A stretch of DNA of 64,000 nucleotides from Streptomyces vilmorinianum. Its GTDB lineage: Bacteria > Actinomycetota > Actinomycetes > Streptomycetales > Streptomycetaceae. The stretch lies in contig NZ_CP040244.1 in assembly GCF_005517195.1 (NCBI RefSeq), positions 5,226,001 to 5,290,000 on the forward strand, in the 5' to 3' direction. This document shows positions 9,985 to 18,776 of the stretch, one piece after another. Within the stretch, counting starts at the first letter, position 1. Each line of letters begins with the position of its first letter. A program made the position numbers and the translations under genes. The notes under the pieces are model-generated. The model did not search any database, had not been told where the DNA came from, and saw only the letters and a program-made list of their open reading frames with translations.

Positions 9985-12345
9985 ATGACGTCCTCGCTCA
10001 CCGCCCCGACGGTCCCCACCGCCACCTACCGGCTCCAACTCCAGCCGGAGTTCCCCTTCGCCGCAGCCGAGCGAGCCGTCCCCCACCTCGCCGGCCTCGG
10101 AGTGTCCCACCTCCACCTGTCGCCGGTCCTGGAGGCCGTGCCCGGCTCCACCCACGGCTACGACGTGACCGACCACCGCGCGATCCGGGCCGAGCTGGGC
10201 GGCGAGGAGGGGCTGCGGGCGCTCGCGGCGACCGCCCGGGCCCACGGGCTGGGCCTGGTCGTGGACCTGGTGCCCAACCACATGGCGGCGTCCCCCCGGC
10301 ACAACCACGCCCTGCGCGAGGTGCTCCGCGAGGGCCCCGACTCGCCGTACGCCCGCTGGTTCGACATCGACTGGGAGGCGGAGGACGGCCGGATCCTGCT
10401 GCCCGTGCTGCCGGGCAGGCTGCCGGAGGTGCGGGAACGGATGCGGGTGGCGGACGGCGCGCTGCACCTGGACGGGCAGGACTTCCCGCTGCGCGCGGGC
10501 ACGGAGGGGCTGCCCCTGGCCGAGCTGCTCGATGCCCAGTGGTACCGCCTCGGCTGGTGGCGGCTGGCCCGCACCGAGCTCAACTACCGCCGGTTCTTCA
10601 CGATTTCGGAGCTGATCGGAGTACGGGTCGAGGACCCCGAGGTCTTCGAGGCGACGCACCGCACGATCGTGGAGCTGGTACGGGACGGGGTGATCGAGGG
10701 GCTGCGGATCGACCACCCCGACGGACTCGCCGATCCCGAGGGCTATCTGGAGCAACTGCACGAGGCGACCGGCGGTCGCTGCTGGACGGTCGTGGAGAAG
10801 ATCCTCACGGGTACGGAACCGCTGCCGCCGACCTGGCCGGTCGCGGGAACGACCGGCTACGACGCCCTGCGCCATGTGGACGGGGTCTTCGTGGACGCCG
10901 TCGGCGCCGACGAACTCCTCGATGTGTACCGGGAGTTCGCGGGGCGGGCCGGGGACAGGGGCGGCTACTGGGAGGCGACCGCACGCCGCGCCGCGTACAA
11001 GGTCGTGACGCACGAGCTGGCGGCGGAGACGGCCGCGCTGACCCGGCTCGCCGGACGGATCTGCGCCGCCGACCCGGGGCTGCGCGACCACGCGCCCTGG
11101 GCGCTGCTGACCGCGATCCGCGAACTACTCGTCCGTGTCCCCGTCTACCGCACCTACCGCGCCGGCGGCGAGACGGTCCTGACCCCGGACGCGGCCCGCG
11201 GAGCCAAGGCGGCCTTCGCGGTGCCGGAGGAGGCCACGGCGGTCGACACCGTACGGGACCTGGCGCTCGGGCGGCTCGGCGACGGACCGGAACACCGGGC
11301 GTTCCGGGCGAGGTTCGCCCAGACCTCCTCCGCGCTGCGCGCCAAGTCGGTGGAGGACACCGCCTTCTACCGCTACACCCCGCTCCTGTCGGCGAACGAG
11401 GTGGGCGGCGACCCGGGGCGGCCCGCGGTCTCGCCCGAGGAGTTCCACGCGTACTGCCTGCGGCTCACCCGGGACTGGCCGGCGACCGGGACGGTGCTGT
11501 CCACGCACGACACCAAGCGCAGCGCGGACGTCCGGGCCGGGATCGCGGTGCTCTCCCAATGCCCGTCGGTCTGGGCGGAGTTGCTGCGTGAGGTGGCCGG
11601 GGTGCAGGCGCCCGATCCGCATCTGGCGTGGACGGCGTGGCAGACCGCGTTCGGCTTCGGCACGCCGGACCCGCAGCGGCTCGGTCCCGCGGTGCTGAAG
11701 TCCGTACGGGAGGCGGGGCTGCACACCAGCTGGACCGAGCCCGATGTGGTGTACGAACGGGCCGTGACCGATTTCGTGGCGGCCGGGCCCGGCCGGATTC
11801 CGCTCCGGGCGGCGTCGGAGGCGGCCTTCGCCCTGGAGCCGCACATCCAGGCGCAGATGCTGGGCGCGACCCTCGTCCAGCTGACGATGCCCGGGGTGCC
11901 GGAGCTCTACCAGGGGACCGAGCGGGAGTACCGGGCGCTGGTCGACCCGGACAACCGGAAGCCGTTCACGATCGGGGCGGACGACGACAAGACGGCGGTC
12001 GTGCGGGCGGCGCTCGCGCTGCGGCGGCGGCACCCCGAGGTGTTCGGCGCGCCGGGGAGCTACGCGGCGCTGACCGCGTCGGGGCCCGCGGCGCCGCACT
12101 GTCTGGCCTTCGCCCGGGCGGGAGAGGTGGTCACGGCCGTCACCCGGCTGCCGCTGCGGCTCGCGGAGGCCGGCGGCTGGCAGGACACGGAGCTGTCGCT
12201 GCCGGAGGGCCGCTGGTTCGATCTCCTCGACGGCGTACGGGAGTTCACGGGCGGCGCGGTCAAGCTGGCCGAGCTCTTCGCCGAGCGGCCGGTGGCGCTG
12301 CTCAGCCGCCTGGCCGTACGAGAAGACTCCGCGGGGCTCGGGTGA
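9985..12345 (+). CDS. treY: maltooligosyl trehalose synthase TreY
   Basis: 786-residue GH13_26 enzyme that isomerises the reducing-end alpha-1,4 bond of maltooligosaccharides to alpha,alpha-1,1, yielding maltooligosyl trehalose for TreZ. Landmarks are the N-terminal TYRLQL; HGYDVTDH; VVDLVPNHMA; the nucleophile region IEGLRIDHPDGLADP; the acid/base region TVVEKIL; and LSTHDTKRSADVRA. Length is normal for the family. There is no convincing ribosome binding site at the ATG. Its 3' end overlaps the convergent P450 gene by 44 bp. Works with treZ about 4 kb downstream and glgX upstream. Confidence 0.95.
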   Translation: MTSSLTAPTVPTATYRLQLQPEFPFAAAERAVPHLAGLGVSHLHLSPVLEAVPGSTHGYDVTDHRAIRAELGGEEGLRALAATARAHGLGLVVDLVPNHMAASPRHNHALREVLREGPDSPYARWFDIDWEAEDGRILLPVLPGRLPEVRERMRVADGALHLDGQDFPLRAGTEGLPLAELLDAQWYRLGWWRLARTELNYRRFFTISELIGVRVEDPEVFEATHRTIVELVRDGVIEGLRIDHPDGLADPEGYLEQLHEATGGRCWTVVEKILTGTEPLPPTWPVAGTTGYDALRHVDGVFVDAVGADELLDVYREFAGRAGDRGGYWEATARRAAYKVVTHELAAETAALTRLAGRICAADPGLRDHAPWALLTAIRELLVRVPVYRTYRAGGETVLTPDAARGAKAAFAVPEEATAVDTVRDLALGRLGDGPEHRAFRARFAQTSSALRAKSVEDTAFYRYTPLLSANEVGGDPGRPAVSPEEFHAYCLRLTRDWPATGTVLSTHDTKRSADVRAGIAVLSQCPSVWAELLREVAGVQAPDPHLAWTAWQTAFGFGTPDPQRLGPAVLKSVREAGLHTSWTEPDVVYERAVTDFVAAGPGRIPLRAASEAAFALEPHIQAQMLGATLVQLTMPGVPELYQGTEREYRALVDPDNRKPFTIGADDDKTAVVRAALALRRRHPEVFGAPGSYAALTASGPAAPHCLAFARAGEVVTAVTRLPLRLAEAGGWQDTELSLPEGRWFDLLDGVREFTGGAVKLAELFAERPVALLSRLAVREDSAGLG

Positions 12346-13354
12346 TCAGCCCGGTCCGCCGGGGCCGGAAGCCGTCGGCGAGGCGGAGCCGGGGCATGGC
12401 GTCGAGGAGCGCCCGCAGGGCGTACTCGGCCTCGAAGCGGGCGAGGAGGACGGCGGGGCAGGTGCCGCTGCCGTAGGTGAGCTGGCCGGGGTCGTCGCGG
12501 TGCGGGTCGTAGCGGTCGGGTGCGCGGAACCGTTCGGGGTCGCGGCCCGCGGCTCCGATCAGCAGGGCGACGGGCTCCCCCGCCGGGATCGTGCCGCCGC
12601 TGACCCGCACCTCGGCGCCGGTGCGCCGGACGGCGATCTGCACAGGCGGGTCGCGGCGCAGCGACTCGGTCCAGGCGCGGGCGATCTGTCCGGCCGGGGC
12701 GTCGTGGAGCGCCACCGCCCGCTCCCGGTCGGCGAGGACGTTGGCGAGGAAGGAGGCGAGGGCCTTCTCCCGTACCGCGATCTGGCCGGTGCACTGGCCG
12801 GCGAGCGCGGAGGCGGCGCGGCCGCGTACCAGGCGCATCATGTCCCGGTAGGGCACGCCGACGGCGGCGGCGACGGTGCCGGCGGGCAGCCAGTGGCAGA
12901 AGTCCGCGACCAGATCGGCCTGGGGCCGGTCGGCGATCCGGCGGGCGAGGACGTACGCGGTGCGCGCGGCGACGGCCCTCAGTTCGGCCTCGTCGATGTC
13001 CTGGTGGGTCTCGGCGCAGGGCGGGTCGCCGGGCCGGTGGCCGTGGGTGAACCGGGCGTCGGTGAGGGCGGTGGCGACGTCGGCGTACCGGCTGAGGACC
13101 CAGGCGCGCAGCAGCGGGTCGTAGGTGAGCGGGAACTCCTCGCGCAGGACACGGTGGACGCGGTACGGGTTCCCGGTGGCGCCGGGGTCCAGGGGGCTGG
13201 GCGCGACGGTCCGGCCGGCAGACCGCTCGGCGGCGAACGGCCCGGAGCTCCTGACCTGCCCCGCGGCACGTGAGCTCCGGCCCGCGTCGGGGGCCATGCG
13301 CGGAAGGTCCGTCCACCGGTCCTGTCCCGTGCCCGGGTTCGTTTCCTCGCGCAT
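12302..13354 (-). CDS. atypical cytochrome P450
   Basis: 350 residues, shorter than the usual ~400. The K-helix ExxR is ESLRRDPPVQ near residue 225, the PERF-like segment is DPERFRAPDRYDP, and a haem-cysteine region, YGSGTCPAVLLAR, lies near residue 295. Compared with FxxGxxxCxG, two residues before the cysteine (including the usual His) are missing and the following Gly is Ala. The I-helix AGxxT oxygen-activating motif is absent: sequence jumps from the G/H-helix region to the K-helix. It may bind haem but be inactive as a monooxygenase, or be decaying. The ATG at 13354 follows AGGGGG. The C-terminus overlaps treY on the other strand. Confidence 0.75.
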   Translation of the reverse strand: MREETNPGTGQDRWTDLPRMAPDAGRSSRAAGQVRSSGPFAAERSAGRTVAPSPLDPGATGNPYRVHRVLREEFPLTYDPLLRAWVLSRYADVATALTDARFTHGHRPGDPPCAETHQDIDEAELRAVAARTAYVLARRIADRPQADLVADFCHWLPAGTVAAAVGVPYRDMMRLVRGRAASALAGQCTGQIAVREKALASFLANVLADRERAVALHDAPAGQIARAWTESLRRDPPVQIAVRRTGAEVRVSGGTIPAGEPVALLIGAAGRDPERFRAPDRYDPHRDDPGQLTYGSGTCPAVLLARFEAEYALRALLDAMPRLRLADGFRPRRTGLITRAPRSLLVRPGG

Positions 13355-13505
13355 CGAGCCCCCTGTCGGTCCGCCGTGGTTCGCGGCCGGAGGTCCTGGC
13401 GCGCGTCTCCCCACCCCATCACCGAGTGCCGCCGCCCGCAGGCCGCATACCGCCGAACGGGTGACGCCGACGACGTCTCGCTTTGGCGGCTCAGGGTTCC
13501 TGCCC

Positions 13506-13536
13506 GATCCGAACCGAACGATCGGATCGCGTTCGG
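13506..13536. promoter_or_regulatory. two interleaved perfect inverted repeats
   Basis: Arm GATCCGA (13506-13512) is the exact reverse complement of TCGGATC (13522-13528), and CCGAACG (13514-13520) of CGTTCGG (13530-13536). The four 7-nt arms are separated by single bases, so the pairs interleave. As DNA this is a pair of overlapping operators; as RNA it has H-type pseudoknot topology. It lies in the 262-bp divergent gap, 80 bp before the CPBP gene and 150 bp before the P450 gene. Nothing else is evident in this gap. Confidence 0.6.
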
Positions 13537-13616
13537 AAAGCGGAAGCCTTTCTCACAGCCCGGGGCGGGGCGCGTTGCGGGCCTTCGCCGGGACCTGTCG
13601 GCGATCCTGGGGGACC

Positions 13617-14315
13617 ATGTGGATGCTGTTCCTGGTCGTCTTGGTGCTCGCCGCCGTCAACGCGGTCAACAACCGGTTGGCCCCCGGCCTCTACGTGCCG
13701 GTCTGCGTCACCACGGCGGCCCTGCTCGTGCTGATCGCGCGGCTCTCCGGACTGACGGCGGACGATCTGGGTCTCGGGAGGGACACTGTCCGCCGCGGAC
13801 TGCGATGGGGGCTGATCCTGGCCGCGGCCGTCGTCACGGTGTACCTGGCGGGGCTCGCCGTGCCGTTCACCCGGGATGTCTTCCAGGACCGGCGTGCGGC
13901 GGGTCTGACCGTCGGCGAGCTGGTGTACCACGCCCTGGTCCGCGTGCCGCTCGGCACGGTGCTGCTGGAGGAGATCGCCTTCCGTGGCGTGCTGTGGGCC
14001 ATGCTGGAACGACGATGGGGCCACCTCTGGGCGACGGCCCTCTCCTCCTTCCTCTTCGGCCTCTGGCACGTCCTGCCCTCACGCGGGTTGACTCGCGCCA
14101 ACGCGGCGGCCGCGGCGGTCTTCGGCACCGGCCCCGCCGGCGTGACCCTGTCGGTGGTGACGGCGGTCGCCGTCACGGCCCTTGCCGGTGTCCTGCTCTG
14201 CGAACTCCGCCGCCGATCGGGGAGCCTGATTCCGCCCATGGCACTGCATGGCGCGCTGAACAGCACGGGGTACGTGCTGGCCTGGGCGGCTGGACGCTGG
14301 TGGGGTTCCCCATAG
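13617..14315 (+). CDS. CPBP-family intramembrane glutamic endopeptidase
   Basis: 232-residue polytopic membrane protein of the CPBP (CAAX/abortive infection) family. The signature motifs are EEIAFRG (motif 1, catalytic EE and R) near residue 122, FGLWHVL (motif 2) near residue 148, and HGALNS near the C-terminus. Members cleave prenylated or membrane substrates in some bacteria, but most bacterial CPBPs are uncharacterised. The ATG at 13617 follows GGGGGA and leads straight into the first membrane segment. Divergent from the P450 gene and preceded by the interleaved inverted repeats. Confidence 0.88.
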   Translation: MWMLFLVVLVLAAVNAVNNRLAPGLYVPVCVTTAALLVLIARLSGLTADDLGLGRDTVRRGLRWGLILAAAVVTVYLAGLAVPFTRDVFQDRRAAGLTVGELVYHALVRVPLGTVLLEEIAFRGVLWAMLERRWGHLWATALSSFLFGLWHVLPSRGLTRANAAAAAVFGTGPAGVTLSVVTAVAVTALAGVLLCELRRRSGSLIPPMALHGALNSTGYVLAWAAGRWWGSP

Positions 14316-14462
14316 CCCCCTCCCAGGCTCCGAGCCCACGGCACCGGACGCCGCGGCTGCAGCATCGACGGCGGGCAGCGCGCCCATCGATCAGGACCTG
14401 CTCGAAGCCTCGCGTCGGAGGCCGTCGGCGGTCACTGGTGGACTCCGGTGCACTGGAAGGGG

Positions 14463-14476
14463 CCCTACGCGTAGGG
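14463..14476. other. 14-bp perfect palindrome
   Basis: CCCTACGCGTAGGG is a perfect palindrome, followed after six bases by a half copy CCCTAC (14483-14488). It lies in the 186-bp gap between the convergent CPBP and FHA genes. It has no loop, so it is a poor terminator; it looks more like a protein-binding site in an unexpected place. Confidence 0.5.
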
Positions 14477-14501
14477 GAATTGCCCTACATGTCAAGGCAG
14501 T

Positions 14502-15050
14502 TCAGCGGACCGAGAGGCGGAAGGACATCTGCCCGAAGCCGACCATGTCCCCCGCCCGGACCGCCACCGCGCCCGTGACCCGGCGGCCGTTGACGGTCGT
14601 GCCGTTGGTCGAGCCGAGGTCGCGCAGGACCCAGAGCCCACCCTGGAGGGAGAGTTCGGCGTGCAGGCGGGAGACCGTCTCGTGGCTGAGCCGCAGTCCG
14701 TTCGCCGGGTCGCGGCCGATCCGCAGCGGGTGCGGGCCCGGTTCGGGCAGCAGCAGCTTCGGCAGCCGTTCGGCCTGCCAGGCGCGGCCGACCTTGGCCG
14801 TGAACGCGGACATCTTCTCGACCGCGCCCACCACGCGCTGCGTCCAGGTGGACTCGGTCTGCAGATCGGCGGTGAGGAGCGCGAGTTCGTCCGGCCGGCG
14901 CGCGGCGAGCGCCCGCTCCATCCGGAAGAGGAAGGTGTCGTGCGAGAGCCTCCCCTGCGCGGCACCCTCACGGAGCAGCACCAGCGCACGGTCCCGCTCG
15001 GCGTCGGAGAGCCGAGGGGAGTGCGTGGGGATCTCGAAAGGCGTCGTCAC
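14502..15050 (-). CDS. DUF1707 and FHA-domain protein
   Basis: 182 residues. The N-terminal DUF1707 module (LSDAERDRALVLLREGAAQGRL ... ALAARRPDELALLTADL, residues ~12-60) is an actinobacterial element usually at the N-terminus of small regulatory or membrane proteins. The C-terminal FHA domain (about residues 95-180) has RIGRDP, LSHETVSRLHAEL and DLGSTNGT, the phosphothreonine-binding signature. Likely a Ser/Thr-kinase signalling adaptor. A GTG at 15050 gives a protein starting just before DUF1707; there is no strong ribosome binding site. Divergent from the GNAT gene. Confidence 0.85.
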   Translation of the reverse strand: MTTPFEIPTHSPRLSDAERDRALVLLREGAAQGRLSHDTFLFRMERALAARRPDELALLTADLQTESTWTQRVVGAVEKMSAFTAKVGRAWQAERLPKLLLPEPGPHPLRIGRDPANGLRLSHETVSRLHAELSLQGGLWVLRDLGSTNGTTVNGRRVTGAVAVRAGDMVGFGQMSFRLSVR

Positions 15051-15171
15051 ATCGTGATTGTCGGGCCGAGGGACCTGAAGTGTCCAGAACGGGGCCCACG
15101 GGCAAACCCGCATGCCCACCGAACAAGATCGCTGTTACGGTCTGCGGACTCGACTTCCTGGGGGATATGAC

Positions 15172-16221
15172 GTGACCACGTCCTCGACCATGCACGACGG
15201 TTCCGACGGTTCCGACGGTTCCGACGGTTCCGACGGTTCCGACGGTTCCGACGGTCTGATACTGCGCCCGCTCTCCGGACCGGAGGAGCTGGCCCTGTTC
15301 TGCCGCCTCAGGTACGTCCTCGACCACGAACTCGAGGACGACCTCGCCACGGGCCGCCGACTGCCCGCGTGGATGTGGGTCGCCCTGCGCGGCGACCGCG
15401 TCCTGGCCAGGATCGCCTGGTGGACCAACAAGGAGGGCGGCGACCCGCTCGCCCTCGACTTCTTCGACCTCGACCCCACGCTGCCCGAGCCCGAGCGCGC
15501 CGAGATCGGCCTGCGCCTGCTCGAGACGGCGACCGCCGCGGTCGTACCGGCGGGCGCGGAGCGCGCAGCACGCCCGGAGTTCGGCCGGTTCCTGCCGGCG
15601 GACTGGCGCGAGGTGCCCGAGACGCGCGAGCAGCTGGAGACCCTCTTCGGCGTCCTGGAGCGCTCCGGGGCCCGCCCGCTGGTCGAGCGGCTGCGCCTGG
15701 AGTGGCGGCCCGGCACTCCCGTACCCGAGCCGAAGGGCCGGCTGGCGTTCCGCCCGGTACGGGACCGCGAGGACCTGGTCGCGCTGATGACCCCGGTCAT
15801 GGAGGGCACGCTCGACGCGCACAGCCAGGCCGACCTGGCCTCCGGCCTCTCCGCGCGCGAGGCGGCGGAGAAGCACTACGACGAGGAGTTCCCGCACTAC
15901 GCCTCGCCCCGCGAGTGGTGGCAGGTCGCCGAGCTCCCGGAGACCGGGGAGCCGGTGGGCTTCGTCATCCCGGCGCGGAACAACTACCACCACACGATCG
16001 CCTACATCGGTGTGCTCCCCACCCACCGCGGCAAGGGCTACATCGACGACATCCTGGTGGAGGGAACCCGCATCCTGGCCGGTCAGAATGTGCCGCGCAT
16101 CCGTGCGGCGACCGACCTCGGCAATGTCCCGATGGCGAACGCCTTCGCCCGCGCGGGCTACGTGACCTTCGAGCGGGCGATCAACTTCGTCTGGGATGCG
16201 CCGGGCGCGGCCGGGTCCTGA
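15172..16221 (+). CDS. GNAT-family acetyltransferase with DGS-repeat N-terminus
   Basis: 349 residues. The N-terminus has a DGS tripeptide repeated six times, then two GNAT-like halves; the C-terminal one carries IAYIGVLPTHRGKGYIDDIL, the acetyl-CoA-binding R/QxxGxG/A signature, near residue 285. Such double-GNAT proteins in Streptomyces have unknown acyl acceptors. The GTG at 15172 follows GGGGGAT. It lies between the FHA gene (divergent) and treZ (same strand, 52 bp downstream), so it may be co-transcribed with treZ. Confidence 0.82.
   Translation: MTTSSTMHDGSDGSDGSDGSDGSDGSDGLILRPLSGPEELALFCRLRYVLDHELEDDLATGRRLPAWMWVALRGDRVLARIAWWTNKEGGDPLALDFFDLDPTLPEPERAEIGLRLLETATAAVVPAGAERAARPEFGRFLPADWREVPETREQLETLFGVLERSGARPLVERLRLEWRPGTPVPEPKGRLAFRPVRDREDLVALMTPVMEGTLDAHSQADLASGLSAREAAEKHYDEEFPHYASPREWWQVAELPETGEPVGFVIPARNNYHHTIAYIGVLPTHRGKGYIDDILVEGTRILAGQNVPRIRAATDLGNVPMANAFARAGYVTFERAINFVWDAPGAAGS
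15196..15255 (+). repeat. 9-bp tandem repeat in coding sequence
   Basis: Six identical head-to-tail copies of GACGGTTCC plus a partial seventh encode (DGS)n at residues ~9-28 of the GNAT protein. The unit is a multiple of three, so copy-number change would alter only tail length. Perfect identity of the units implies recent expansion or active slippage. Confidence 0.85.
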
Positions 16222-16273
16222 CTGCCAGGATGGACGCCGTAATCGTGTGGTCCATCGACGAGGGGATCGGCCG

Positions 16274-18025
16274 GTGCTGTTCGAGGTGTGGGCCCCGCAG
16301 GCCCGTGACCGGGTGACGCTGGAACTCAACGGTGCCGGACACCCCCTGGAGCGGGACGCCGAGCGGGCCGGCTGGTGGACGGGCCTCGCGACGGCCGGGA
16401 ACGGCGACCGGTACGGCTTCTCCCTGGACGGCGGCCCCGTGCTGCCCGACCCCCGGTCCCGCCGCCAGCCGGACGGACCCGACGGCCTGAGCGCGGTCGT
16501 CGACCACGACGCGTACGTCTGGTTCAACGAAGCCCCTCGGCTGCGGCTGCGCGCCGGGGTCCTGTACGAGCTGCACATCGGGACCTTCACCCCCGACGGG
16601 ACCCTGGACGCGGCGGCTGAGCGGCTCGGGGAGCTGGCGGGACTCGGCGTCACCCATGTGGAGCTGATGCCGCTGTGTCCTTTCCCCGGGACGCGCGGCT
16701 GGGGGTACGACGGCGTCGCGCCGTGGGCGGTCCACGAGCCGTACGGCGGGCCCACGGCGCTCAAGCGGTTCGTCGACACGGCGCACGGGCTCGGGATGGG
16801 CGTGATCCTGGACGTGGTCCACAACCACCTGGGCCCGTCCGGGAACCATCTGCCGTCCTTCGGCCCGTACTTCACCGACACCCATCACACGCCGTGGGGC
16901 GCGGCGGTGAACCTGGACGCGCCCGGCTCGGACGAGGTCCGCGCGTATCTGATCGGCAGCGCGCTCGCCTGGCTGCGGGACTACCGGATCGACGGGCTCC
17001 GCCTGGACGCGGTGCACGCTCTCGCCGACACCCGGGCGCTGACGTTCCTGGAGGAGCTCTCGGAGGCGGTGGACGAGCTGGCGCGGGAGCAGGGCCGCCA
17101 GCACTTCCTGATCGCCGAGTCGGACCTCGCCGATCCGCGCACGACGACGCCGCGCGTGGCCGGCGGCCTCGGCGTCCACGCGCAGTGGAACGACGACTTC
17201 CACCACGCCCTGCACACGGCGCTGACCGGCGAGTCGCAGGGCTACTACGCCGACTTCGCGCGCGCGCCGCTGGCGGCGCTCGCCAAGACGCTGACGCACG
17301 TCTTCTTCCACGACGGTACGTACTCGAGCTTCCGTGGCCGCCACCACGGCCGCCCCGTGGACCGGGTCCGCACGCCCGCGCACCGCTTCCTGGGCTACGC
17401 CCAGACGCACGACCAGATCGGCAACCGAGCGCTGGGCGACCGGCTCTCCGCGACCCTCTCCCCCGGTCTGCTCGCCTGCGCGGCGACGCTGGTCCTGACC
17501 GGGCCCTCGGTGCCGATGCTGTTCATGGGCGAGGAGTGGGGGGCGTCGACCCCCTGGATGTACTTCACCGACCACACGGACCCCGAGCTCGCGGAGGCGG
17601 TACGGCAGGGCAGGCGGCGGGAGTTCGCGGCGCACGGCTGGGCGGAGGAGGACATCCCCGACCCGCAGGAGGCGGCCACCCGGGACCGCTCCGTCCTGGA
17701 CCGCTCGGAGCGCGAGCGCGCCCCGCACAACCGGCTCCTGGCCTGGCACCGCGAGCTGATCGCCCTGCGCCGCACGCTCCCGGACCTCACGGACCCGGAC
17801 CTGGCCGCGGTCCGGGTCGCCTTCGACGAGGAGGCCCGCTGGCTGGCGTTCCGCCGCGGGGTGCTGCGGATCGCGGTCAACCTGGGCAAGGAGCCGGCGG
17901 AGATCCCCCTGGGCACGAACGGCCGCGACCGCGTCCTCGCGGCCTGGGACCCGGCCGACGCCCCGGGCACGGACGGCCTCCTACGCCTCCCGGCGGAGTC
18001 CGCGGTGATCCTGACGGACGCCTGA
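16274..18025 (+). CDS. treZ: malto-oligosyltrehalose trehalohydrolase TreZ
   Basis: 583-residue GH13_10 enzyme that releases trehalose from the TreY product. Begins FEVWAPQARDRV, the typical N-terminal E-set domain. Catalytic landmarks: VILDVVHNHLGPSGN; IDGLRLDAVHAL with the nucleophile; LIAESDLADPR with the acid/base glutamate; and TQTHDQIGNR. A GTG at 16274 is preceded by GAGGGG. Completes the TreY/TreZ pathway with treY about 4 kb upstream; the two genes are separated by four unrelated genes, unlike the compact operons in many bacteria. Confidence 0.95.
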   Translation: MLFEVWAPQARDRVTLELNGAGHPLERDAERAGWWTGLATAGNGDRYGFSLDGGPVLPDPRSRRQPDGPDGLSAVVDHDAYVWFNEAPRLRLRAGVLYELHIGTFTPDGTLDAAAERLGELAGLGVTHVELMPLCPFPGTRGWGYDGVAPWAVHEPYGGPTALKRFVDTAHGLGMGVILDVVHNHLGPSGNHLPSFGPYFTDTHHTPWGAAVNLDAPGSDEVRAYLIGSALAWLRDYRIDGLRLDAVHALADTRALTFLEELSEAVDELAREQGRQHFLIAESDLADPRTTTPRVAGGLGVHAQWNDDFHHALHTALTGESQGYYADFARAPLAALAKTLTHVFFHDGTYSSFRGRHHGRPVDRVRTPAHRFLGYAQTHDQIGNRALGDRLSATLSPGLLACAATLVLTGPSVPMLFMGEEWGASTPWMYFTDHTDPELAEAVRQGRRREFAAHGWAEEDIPDPQEAATRDRSVLDRSERERAPHNRLLAWHRELIALRRTLPDLTDPDLAAVRVAFDEEARWLAFRRGVLRIAVNLGKEPAEIPLGTNGRDRVLAAWDPADAPGTDGLLRLPAESAVILTDA

Positions 18026-18776
18026 CGGGGACGCGGCGCGGGTTGCCCGGGCTCCGAGGAGACCCCGTGGCCGGTGACTCCGCCGGCCCGGCGGGCCGGC
18101 GGGCGGGTTGACCCGACGGCACGGGCGAGCGGGCGGCCCGGGTTGGCCCGGCGGCCGGGGCGCGGCGGTCTCCGGGGGCCTCCGTGCGGTCGGCGGTCCG
18201 GCCGGGCCGGGGCCCCGGGCTCCGGCAGCCCCGGCGTGCCGGTGACTCCGGTGCGCCCGACGGCCTGGCGTTCCAACGGCGGATTGGCCCGGCGGCCTGG
18301 CGGGCCCGGGTTCGCCCGGCGGCCGGGGCGCGGCGGTCTCCGGGGGCCTCCGTGCGGTCGGCGGTCCGGCCGGGCCGGGGCCCCGGGCTCCGGCAGCCCC
18401 GGCGTGCCGGTGACTCCGGTGCGCCCGACGGCCTGGCGTTCCAACGGCGGGTTGGCCCGGCGGCCTGGCGGGCCCGGGTTCGCCCGGCGGCCGGGGCGCG
18501 GCGGTCTCTGGAGGCCTCGGTACGCCGACAGTCCGGCGGCACTGGTTCGCCCGACGGCCCGGTTGGCCCGGCGTCGCGGTTGACCGCCCGAGCGGCGCCG
18601 GGGCACCGGCAGCCGGGGTTGCCCCGGGCCCGGCGGCGGCTGGGCGGCGGGTCGGTGGGCCTCGTGGGCCAGTTGGACCAGCATCGGCCTGTCTTCGGCG
18701 CGGCGCGCTCGGCGCGTGGTGGGCTGGGACGGGCGGGGGGAGTCCGGTACGTCGACCTCCGTTCGGGGACTCGCGC
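18026..18776. repeat. gene-poor block with 168-bp tandem duplication
   Basis: A 751-bp region without a convincing gene. Two consecutive 168-bp units (18161-18328 and 18329-18496) differ at only one base that I can see (A at 18283, G at 18451); a third copy starts at 18497 and diverges after about 20 bases. Within and around the units, a shorter GGGTTSGCCCGGCGGC-like element recurs (18105, 18140, 18308, 18449, 18476). Composition is extremely GC-rich and several frames on both strands are open, as expected from composition alone. 168 is a multiple of three, so a repetitive peptide is formally possible. Confidence 0.85.

Noticed and set aside
12302-14315. P450, CPBP protease and MFS exporter as a secondary-metabolite or RiPP cluster
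   Set aside because: No core biosynthetic enzyme, precursor peptide or adenylation domain in the neighbourhood, and the P450 looks defective.
15196-15255. Tandem repeats at 15.2, 18.2, 21.9, 37.2 and 48.9 kb as CRISPR arrays
   Set aside because: Units are head-to-tail without spacers, or are simple in-frame repeats; no cas genes are present.
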